NCBI GenBank assembly: GCA_030153045.1
Contig: JASLID010000088.1
Span: forward strand, 1 to 31,589
Direction of reading: 5' to 3'
DNA from: Flavobacterium sp.
Lineage (GTDB): Bacteria; Bacteroidota; Bacteroidia; Flavobacteriales; Flavobacteriaceae
Length of the DNA: 31,589 nt
The notes under the pieces are model-generated. The model saw nothing but the letters and a program-made list of their open reading frames with translations. It was not told where the DNA came from and ran no database searches. Positions 15,919 through 22,002 of this stretch are shown here, one piece after another. Numbering within the stretch: position 1 is the first letter of the stretch; every line of letters starts with the position of its first letter. Both the position numbers and the translations under genes were made by a program.

Positions 15919-16467
15919 ATGGAACAAATATTTAAAACCGTTAAATCTTCAAAAGTCACCATCTCAGAGTTGATGTTGCCCTCTCACTCTAATTTTAGTG
16001 GTAAAATTCATGGTGGCTATATCTTATCCTTATTAGACCAAATTGCTTTTGCGTGCGCCTCTAAATTCTCCGGAAATTATTGTGTTACTGCTTCGGTCGA
16101 TACGGTCGATTTTTTAAATCCAATAGAAGTAGGCGAATTAGTAACCATGCGAGCCTCGGTAAATTATGTTGGGAAAAGCTCTATGATTATTGGCATTCGC
16201 GTGGAAGCCGAAAATATTCGAACCGGCGTAGTAAAACATTGCAATTCGAGTTATTTCACCATGGTCGCCAAAGATGAAAATGGAAATAACTCACAAGTTC
16301 CTGGATTAATTTTAGCTGATTTAGAAGATGTACGTCGTTTTTACAATTGCATCAAAATGATTTCAACCCGAAAAGAAAAGCAACAACATGAGGTTAATTT
16401 TGATTACAAATCAGATGAAGCGCTGTCTAATTTAAGTCGTTACAACGTTCAGTTAGAAGTTTTTTAG
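15919..16467 (+). CDS. Acyl-CoA thioesterase, hotdog fold (YciA/BACH type)
   Basis: An 182-residue hotdog-fold acyl-CoA thioesterase (PF03061), which hydrolyses acyl-CoA to free acid and CoA. The hallmark is MLPSHSNFSGKIHGGYILSL followed by LDQIAFACASKFSG, which carries the catalytic Asp and the central helix with the HGG turn. It continues with VDTVDFLNPIEVGELVTMRA and NYVGKSSMIIGIRVEAENI, typical strands of the YciA/BACH group. The C-terminal extra part (about 130-182) has charged residues without a known motif. It ends in the last bases before the structured repeat element. The gene is translationally coupled to the preceding one. Confidence 0.9.
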   Translation: MEQIFKTVKSSKVTISELMLPSHSNFSGKIHGGYILSLLDQIAFACASKFSGNYCVTASVDTVDFLNPIEVGELVTMRASVNYVGKSSMIIGIRVEAENIRTGVVKHCNSSYFTMVAKDENGNNSQVPGLILADLEDVRRFYNCIKMISTRKEKQQHEVNFDYKSDEALSNLSRYNVQLEVF

Positions 16468-16567
16468 GAGCAGTTATTTCTCGGTCCTAACAACTTTCGT
16501 CCCGCTGTACGTTATATCTTTTCAAACTTTTGCAAGTTTAAAAAGGATATCACTTCCATCGGGGCTA
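16467..16567 (-). repeat. Dispersed structured RNA-like repeat, copy 1
   Basis: Read on the minus strand it starts TAGCCCCGATGGAAGTGATA and runs through CAGCGGGA to GCTCC. Its core is a hairpin, CTTTTTAAACTT with AAGTTTGAAAAG (one G-T pair) around the loop GCAA, a GNRA tetraloop. It shares ends and design with the second copy at 24921-24999. It sits between two convergent genes, on the sense strand after the DUF5777 gene. I suspect it belongs to a known flavobacterial motif such as Flavo-1, but cannot confirm this. Confidence 0.8.
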
Positions 16568-16572
16568 ATGAA

Positions 16573-17415
16573 CTAAAATACCCTTACCAAGTTAAATCCA
16601 AAATAGATCTCTCCTTTCCCCCAGTCTCCATTGGTATTGGCTAAAAATCCTGATTCGTGAATTCCTTGCGAATTGGTAAAATGCATTTGAAAAACGTGTC
16701 CGCCAGTTTCAATATCGACACCTACAGATAGCGGATTTCTATATAAAGATTCAGCCGCTCTATTCATATGCGCCGCATAATCTAGATTAATAGAAACTCT
16801 TTTAGAAACTTTATATCTTCCACCAAAACCTAGAGCAAACTGACTGTTATCTTGAGCATCGCTCACCACAAAATTCTCATGAAAATAAGACGGTGCAAAT
16901 TCTAACGATAAATTTTCTGAAAATTTTCTAGAAACCAGTAACTGATTTACATAAATCATTCGGTTATTGAATGTCATTTTGGGATAATTGGATTCTTTTA
17001 AAAGGTTATTAAATCCAATACTGTTAAAACCTACTATCGTAAAAGGAAACCCATCTGTTCGCTGAGGAACCAGTAAATATTTTGCACTGAAATCATAGGC
17101 TTGCTCACTTCGGCCTGCACCAAGAGAAAGTTTATTGGTTAAACCATAAATAAATTTAATTTGAGTCACCGCATTATCCAACCCAAAAAAACCTTCAAAA
17201 CCATCTTTAATGGATCCAAAACGATGCGCTACAACAACATATAACTCTTTGTCTCCTAACAATTTTGTCGATTCTAGATTTACGATTTTTTGGGCTTTAA
17301 AAGCGGCTACCACATTTTTATCAGCATCAGTAGTATCAATTTCAGAAAGCAAATCGTCTTGAGCCATTGCAAACTGAGAAACTATCGTAAAAAGAGTTAG
17401 AAAAAAATATTTCAT
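16573..17415 (-). CDS. DUF5777 family outer-membrane beta-barrel protein
   Basis: A 280-residue protein with a signal peptide (ending about residue 18, AMAQ) that resembles the DUF5777 family of beta-barrel-like proteins common in Bacteroidota. The body alternates strands rich in aromatic residues, for example FIYGLTNKLSLGAGRSEQAY, KYLLVPQRTDGFPFTIVGF and LSLEFAPSYFHENFVV, and ends in the Phe-closing FGFNLVRVF, typical of an outer-membrane barrel. The function is not known. In other Bacteroidota genes of this family lie near YceI and cytochrome-like genes, which matches this site. It is the last gene of a leftward set, 3 bases after the DOMON/T9SS gene. Confidence 0.85.
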   Translation of the reverse strand: MKYFFLTLFTIVSQFAMAQDDLLSEIDTTDADKNVVAAFKAQKIVNLESTKLLGDKELYVVVAHRFGSIKDGFEGFFGLDNAVTQIKFIYGLTNKLSLGAGRSEQAYDFSAKYLLVPQRTDGFPFTIVGFNSIGFNNLLKESNYPKMTFNNRMIYVNQLLVSRKFSENLSLEFAPSYFHENFVVSDAQDNSQFALGFGGRYKVSKRVSINLDYAAHMNRAAESLYRNPLSVGVDIETGGHVFQMHFTNSQGIHESGFLANTNGDWGKGEIYFGFNLVRVF

Positions 17416-17418
17416 GAA

Positions 17419-18183
17419 TTAGTCTATTACTAAGTTTTTAGTAGCATTACCATATTCAGTTCTTAAAACAACCATATAAGTTCCGGTTGTTAAACCATTA
17501 GTATCAATTTTATTTTCAGAATGGGTTATACTTTGCTTTCTAACGACTCTTCCCAAAGTATCGTAAATTTTCATTTCACCGCTATTTATTTGTTGTGGTA
17601 AATCGATGATTAAATACTCTTTAGAAGGATTAGGATACATTTTAAACGCATCGACTTCAAAGTCTTGGTTTCCTAAAGTTAAATTAACCGTTATTGCTCC
17701 ACAATTTCCTAATCCGTGGTAACCTATAACTGTAGAGCTTGGTCTACGGGCATACAAAACATTTAGTGGTTGAGCCGCTAAAGGAAATGTATAGTCAGTA
17801 CCTTGTGTTGCAACTCTTGCCCGTGTCATAGTCACTGTTCTAACACCAGCTGATGGGGTATTATTAAGATTAGAAACCAATGTCCAGTTTTGGGTATCTG
17901 TTGGAGGAACAATACCTTCACCATTAAAACTTCTATCAGTAATTGAAGTCCCATCAAAAATAATAACATCTTTACCTATGTCATCCATTGAAGTTACGTC
18001 AAAACCAATTCCCAGCCAACTTGTGTTAGGACCAACCAAAGTTACTGTAACGGTCGTGTTGGTCACATCTATTTTTCCAGTATAATTAGAAAAAAAAGTT
18101 ACTGTTCCAGTTGAGTATGTTTGTGCTGACAAACCATATACTGTTAGAATGCTGGTCACAAATAATAAAATAAAGTTTTTCAT
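17419..18183 (-). CDS. DOMON-like domain protein with T9SS type A sorting domain
   Basis: A 254-residue exported protein. After a signal peptide (ending about residue 20, LSAQ) comes a DOMON-like domain (about 21-170): TSWLGIGFDVTSMDDIGKDV, the segment DGTSITDRSFNGEG and the end STVIGYHGLG. DOMON domains bind haem or sugar; a Met and a His in such positions are the usual haem ligands (candidates: the Met in TSMDDIG and the His in GYHG). The last part (about 178-254), beginning MYPNPSKEYLIIDLP and ending LVID, is a T9SS type A sorting domain, which sends the protein across the outer membrane and to the cell surface. It is 1 base after the ankyrin gene and 3 bases before DUF5777. The fit to DOMON is by pattern only. 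Confidence 0.82.
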   Translation of the reverse strand: MKNFILLFVTSILTVYGLSAQTYSTGTVTFFSNYTGKIDVTNTTVTVTLVGPNTSWLGIGFDVTSMDDIGKDVIIFDGTSITDRSFNGEGIVPPTDTQNWTLVSNLNNTPSAGVRTVTMTRARVATQGTDYTFPLAAQPLNVLYARRPSSTVIGYHGLGNCGAITVNLTLGNQDFEVDAFKMYPNPSKEYLIIDLPQQINSGEMKIYDTLGRVVRKQSITHSENKIDTNGLTTGTYMVVLRTEYGNATKNLVID

Positions 18184-18184
18184 G

Positions 18185-18703
18185 TTATTTCGTTTTTAAG
18201 ATTTGTATTAGTTTATCATCATCGGCTAAAATAGCGTAATCTAAAGCCGAATTTCCTCGATTGTCTTTATGCGCATTATCTCCTTTGTACTTTACTAACA
18301 AATTAGCAATGTCATATGATTTAAAAATAGAAGCATAAATTAATGCTGTTGAGCCATTAGCATCTGGGATATTAGGATTGGCATTATTCTCCAATAATAA
18401 TTTAACTATTTGAACATTATTTTTGACCGTGGCAGCCATTAATGCAGTTCCCATTCCGGAACCGTAATTTATGTCCTTTACATTTTTCATCAAGTAACTT
18501 GCAACCTCAACATTGCCTTTGTAGCAAGCCAAAATGAGAGGTGAGTAACCATCAGCGTTTGTAGTATTTATTATATTCGGGTCGCTCTTCATCAGTTCTT
18601 TCATTTCATCAGCAGTTCCTGAACGAGCCACGTTAAAAACATCATTTTGCGAAAAAGAAGACAATGATGTTATCAAAAAAATTAAAAGTAAAATTGGTTT
18701 CAT
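18185..18703 (-). CDS. Exported ankyrin repeat protein
   Basis: A 172-residue protein with a signal peptide (about 1-19, ending FSQ) and about four ankyrin repeats, recognised by the series ADGYSPLILACYKGNVEVAS, GMGTALMAATVKNNVQIVKL, ANGSTALIYASIFKSYDIAN and RGNSALDYAILADDDKLI. Ankyrin repeats bind other proteins. Exported ankyrin proteins in bacteria include AnkB, which supports catalase in the periplasm; a similar helper role for a neighbouring redox protein is conceivable but not shown. It starts the leftward set whose other members are the DOMON/T9SS and DUF5777 genes. About 150 bases separate it from the divergent cytochrome gene. Confidence 0.92.
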   Translation of the reverse strand: MKPILLLIFLITSLSSFSQNDVFNVARSGTADEMKELMKSDPNIINTTNADGYSPLILACYKGNVEVASYLMKNVKDINYGSGMGTALMAATVKNNVQIVKLLLENNANPNIPDANGSTALIYASIFKSYDIANLLVKYKGDNAHKDNRGNSALDYAILADDDKLIQILKTK

Positions 18704-18856
18704 GAGGTTAGCCGTTTAAAAAATTACACATTTATAAAATCTTGCTTCTACTAAGAATAACTTAATTTTTAAATTAATTATCTACCCAAATTTAACATTT
18801 TTTTTTACTAAAAACGCATTATTTATTTTAATTTTAACAGTAATTATCTCCTTTTT

Positions 18857-19207
18857 ATGAAAAATGCAACTATTTTGCTTTTTGTGTTATTTCTCATTTC
18901 TTCATGTGTTAATGATAGTGAGTCGGATTTAACTGTTCCCGCTCCAGTTGTTGTAAAATACAATACAGATGTGAGACCAATAATTCAAGCCAATTGTATA
19001 GAATGTCATACTGACCCACCTCAAAATGGAGCGCCAATGCCATTACTAACTTATGAAAACGTAAGAGATGCCGTAAAAACTCGTGGATTAATCGATCGAA
19101 TTTCCAGCACCGACCCAAGTTTTTCAATGCCTTTTGGAAGAGATCGTTTACCTCAATCAAAAATAGATTTAATCATTGCGTGGAAAAATAGCAACTACCC
19201 TGAATAA
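18857..19207 (+). CDS. One-haem cytochrome c-like lipoprotein
   Basis: A 116-residue lipoprotein. The signal peptide ends in the lipobox ISSC (Cys17). The haem-binding motif CIECH lies at 47-51 (Cys47, Cys50, His51) after VKYNTDVRPIIQANC, as in small c-type cytochromes that start with this 'DVRPII..C..CH' pattern. A late Met in SFSMPFGRDRLPQ would be the second iron ligand. The end SKIDLIIAWKNSNYPE is the typical closing helix. It should be held in the periplasmic space by its lipid and pass electrons. It is followed after 8 bases by a YceI gene and is divergent from the ankyrin/DOMON/DUF5777 set. Confidence 0.88.
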   Translation: MKNATILLFVLFLISSCVNDSESDLTVPAPVVVKYNTDVRPIIQANCIECHTDPPQNGAPMPLLTYENVRDAVKTRGLIDRISSTDPSFSMPFGRDRLPQSKIDLIIAWKNSNYPE

Positions 19208-19215
19208 ACTATATC

Positions 19216-19758
19216 ATGAAAAAGTCAATACTAATTTCAGTCCTTTTTTTATTTCAATCCATAGGGTTTTCACAGGATAAAGTTTTGACTAAAACTGGTC
19301 AAACTACTTTCGAAGCTTCTATGCCTTCATTTGAAGAAGTAAAAGCAACAAATAAGAATAGCATTTGCGCATTAAACTTAAAAACTGGGGAAATAGCAAG
19401 TATCACTTTAATAAAAGGATTTAAATTTAAGCTGGCTCTAATGGAAGAACACTTTAATGAAAATTACATGGAAAGCGAAAAATTCCCTAAAGCAACTTTT
19501 AAAGGTAGAATTGAAAATTTTATTGCAGAGAATTTAACTGCACAAAAACAAGAATATAAAATAAAAGGCGTTTTTGAAATACACGGTCAACTTAAGGAAA
19601 AAGAAATTATTGCTAAAATCTCAAAAGTAAATGATATCATTACTCTTTCTTCCGATTTTAGTTTAAATACAGACGATTTTAAAATTGACCTCCCGTTTAT
19701 ACTTAGAAGTAAAGTAGCCAAACAAGTACAAGTATCACTTGACTATCAGCTTCAATAA
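19216..19758 (+). CDS. YceI family protein
   Basis: A 180-residue exported YceI-like protein (PF04264), a lipocalin-shaped barrel that in known members binds isoprenoid quinones or related lipids in the periplasm. The signal peptide ends about residue 19 (IGFSQ). Family features are KTGQTTFEASMPSFEEVKAT near the start, LKTGEIASITLIKGFKF, then NYMESEKFPKATFKG, with the conserved FP-A-F, and an end with SSDFSLNTDDFKIDLP. The gene is 8 bases after the cytochrome-like lipoprotein gene, so they are co-transcribed. Together with the cytochrome this suggests electron carriage between a lipid and haem, by inference. Confidence 0.92.
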   Translation: MKKSILISVLFLFQSIGFSQDKVLTKTGQTTFEASMPSFEEVKATNKNSICALNLKTGEIASITLIKGFKFKLALMEEHFNENYMESEKFPKATFKGRIENFIAENLTAQKQEYKIKGVFEIHGQLKEKEIIAKISKVNDIITLSSDFSLNTDDFKIDLPFILRSKVAKQVQVSLDYQLQ

Positions 19759-19759
19759 A

Positions 19760-20731
19760 CTATAGAACAACTTCTTGCAGACCTACTTCTTGAAAAGCAT
19801 TTAGTTTATCTAAATACAGAACTGTTCTGGAACTGTCATTGCTGTTTTCAAACATAGGCACAAATTTGGCTCCATAAATAATTTCTTCAAAGGTATAAGA
19901 AGATCGTATGGCGACAGTGTTACTATACATTTCATCAAAGGCTTTTACATACATAATAACTTCGCCTTTGTGGGTTTTAAAATCATTTTCAGTGAAACCA
20001 TATAATGGACTTTCTTCTGTTATAGGATGCACAAGTGTCCAACTTAAAGTCAACGCATTAATTTTATCGTATTCTAAATCAAGAGAAAAAAATCGGTTGA
20101 CTTCCACTCCATCTTCTTCCATTCTCATCCCTAAGGTCACTTTGGCTTCCGCATCGGTTAAATTTGTGTTTTTATAAGGCGCAATTCGCATCATCAAAGC
20201 TTTTCCTTCTTGAAAAGGAGCAATAATGGCGTTTCCAGAAAATCGAATGTGTGCTTTTGGCTTGCTAAATCTTCCGTAAAACAAACCTGTAGCAATGGCA
20301 AAACTCAACAAACCGAACAATGCTTCCACAGAAGCTACAAAACTCGCCCAAAAACCAATGGGACTAATATGTCCGTAACCAACTGTTGTAAAAGTCTGAG
20401 CACTAAAAAAGAAGGCTTGCCCGAATTTTTCAGCAAAAGAGGTAGCTGAAATTCCGTTGAGATATTCTATACCAATAAGGCAATACAAACAAGCAAATCC
20501 GAAGTTGACAATCCCATAAAAAATAAAAATAATGACCATAAACTTCCAAGTAGGAATATTAAGCATGGTATGAAACCAACTGATGCTTTCGGCAAAACCA
20601 ATCCCTGATTTTTTGATGTTTGCTGAACCATCCTTATTGATAAACCTTCCTCCGTAACTGGCAGCATTAGCACCAAAACCAGTATGGTTATCTGTTTTTA
20701 GTTTTTTGAATCTTTTCTTGAAAGCGCCCAT
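19760..20731 (-). CDS. Inward rectifier K+ channel (KirBac type)
   Basis: A 323-residue potassium channel with two membrane helices and a large C-terminal cytoplasmic domain, as in KirBac. An amphipathic slide-helix region (about 45-60, SWFHTMLNIPTWKF) precedes the first helix (about 62-87). The pore loop contains the selectivity filter TVGYG (116-120) and the second helix spans about 126-152. The cytoplasmic immunoglobulin-like domain (about 160-300) shows FSGNAIIAPFQEGKALMMRI and the final beta strands (AIRSSYTFEEIIYGAKF) of the IRK domain. The gene ends 1 base after the convergent YceI gene and is divergent from nhaA; coupling of K+ and Na+/H+ balance is plausible. Confidence 0.94.
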   Translation of the reverse strand: MGAFKKRFKKLKTDNHTGFGANAASYGGRFINKDGSANIKKSGIGFAESISWFHTMLNIPTWKFMVIIFIFYGIVNFGFACLYCLIGIEYLNGISATSFAEKFGQAFFFSAQTFTTVGYGHISPIGFWASFVASVEALFGLLSFAIATGLFYGRFSKPKAHIRFSGNAIIAPFQEGKALMMRIAPYKNTNLTDAEAKVTLGMRMEEDGVEVNRFFSLDLEYDKINALTLSWTLVHPITEESPLYGFTENDFKTHKGEVIMYVKAFDEMYSNTVAIRSSYTFEEIIYGAKFVPMFENSNDSSRTVLYLDKLNAFQEVGLQEVVL

Positions 20732-20800
20732 AACTCTTATTTAATAATATTGTAAATTTAGAAATTATTAATCAGAATAAAGCGCAATAGTTTTTTATTG

Positions 20801-21955
20801 ATGAAAGCCACAACATTATTTACATCCTTTTTTGAAAGCGAAAAAGCAGGCGGAATTGTTCTGCTCCTCTGTACTTCACTATCCATATTGATTACCAACT
20901 CTTACTTACAGGAAAATTATTTAGCCATCTGGCATTATACTATTGCCGGACAATCGATTGAACATTTGATTAATGATGGTTTGATGGCAATTTTCTTTCT
21001 AATGATTGGATTAGAATTAGAAAGAGAAGTTTATACTGGAGAATTATCGGAAATTAAAAATGCTTTGCTCCCTATTTCGGGAGCTATAGGTGGGATTGTT
21101 TTCCCGGCACTGATTTATTTTGGTTTGAACCATCACACAGAATACCAAAACGGCATTGGGATACCTATGGCGACCGATATTGCTTTTGCGATTGGGATTT
21201 TATCGCTTTTAGGAAACAGAGTACCTACTTCGCTTAAAGTTTTTTTAACAGCACTGGCAGTTATTGACGATTTGGGTGCAATTATCATTATTGCTCTTTT
21301 TTATTCACAAAGCATTAACTGGTTGTACTTGGCCTTGGCCATGGGTATTTTTGCCCTTTTATTGTTAATGAACAAGCGTAAAGTATATGTGTTGTGGCCC
21401 TATCTTTTAGGCGGGGTTTTAATGTGGTATTGCATGATGCATTCGGGAGTTCATGCGACTATAACAGGTGTTTTGGTGGCTTTTGCGATTCCTTTTCAAA
21501 AAGGAGAACAAACTTCAATTTCAGACAAATTACTGCATGGCTTACACAAACCTGTTTCGTTTATTATCTTACCCTTGTTTGCTTTAGCTAACACGGCGAT
21601 CATTATCAGTTTTAGCGATTCGGATCATTTGTTTGAAACCTATGCGGTTGGAATTGCTTTGGGTTTGATTGTTGGAAAACCATTAGGAATAACGTTGCTA
21701 TCTTATTTAGCAGTACGATGTAAAGCAGCTCAATTACCTGAAGATTTATCTTGGAAACACATCACAGGCGCAGGCATTTTAGGTGGCATAGGGTTTACGA
21801 TGTCGATTTTCATCACCCTATTGGCTTTTGAAGACCATGAAGTAATTAATAATGCTAAACTGTTTATTATAGTAGCATCATTGATTGCTGGGATTGTTGG
21901 ATTACTTTTCCTTAAAAGTGTTTTAACAGCAAATAAATCTTTAAATATTGAATAA
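20801..21955 (+). CDS. nhaA: Na+/H+ antiporter NhaA
   Basis: A sodium/proton antiporter of the NhaA family, 384 residues and about twelve membrane helices, close to the usual 388. The ion-binding Asp pair is D156-D157 in VIDDLGAIIIIALFY. The TD break of helix IV is at T125-D126 in PMATDIAFAIGIL. The end shows GIGFTMSIFI, also conserved. A TTG directly before the ATG would add one residue; the ATG at 20801 is preferred. It exports Na+ in exchange for protons at alkaline pH. Its promoter region is shared with the divergent KirBac gene (about 70 bases). A bidirectional terminator separates it from carB. Confidence 0.95.
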   Translation: MKATTLFTSFFESEKAGGIVLLLCTSLSILITNSYLQENYLAIWHYTIAGQSIEHLINDGLMAIFFLMIGLELEREVYTGELSEIKNALLPISGAIGGIVFPALIYFGLNHHTEYQNGIGIPMATDIAFAIGILSLLGNRVPTSLKVFLTALAVIDDLGAIIIIALFYSQSINWLYLALAMGIFALLLLMNKRKVYVLWPYLLGGVLMWYCMMHSGVHATITGVLVAFAIPFQKGEQTSISDKLLHGLHKPVSFIILPLFALANTAIIISFSDSDHLFETYAVGIALGLIVGKPLGITLLSYLAVRCKAAQLPEDLSWKHITGAGILGGIGFTMSIFITLLAFEDHEVINNAKLFIIVASLIAGIVGLLFLKSVLTANKSLNIE

Positions 21956-21969
21956 CATTTTACCATAAA

Positions 21970-21999
21970 AAAAGCCCCAATTTAAATTGGGGCTTTTAA
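21970..21999. terminator. Bidirectional terminator between nhaA and carB
   Basis: A 14-bp perfect inverted repeat: AAAAGCCCCAATTT (21970-21983) directly followed by AAATTGGGGCTTTT (21984-21997). A and T tracts on both sides give a U-run to transcripts in either direction, so it can stop nhaA (plus) and carB (minus), whose coding ends point towards it. Confidence 0.92.
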
Positions 22000-22002
22000 T
22001 TT

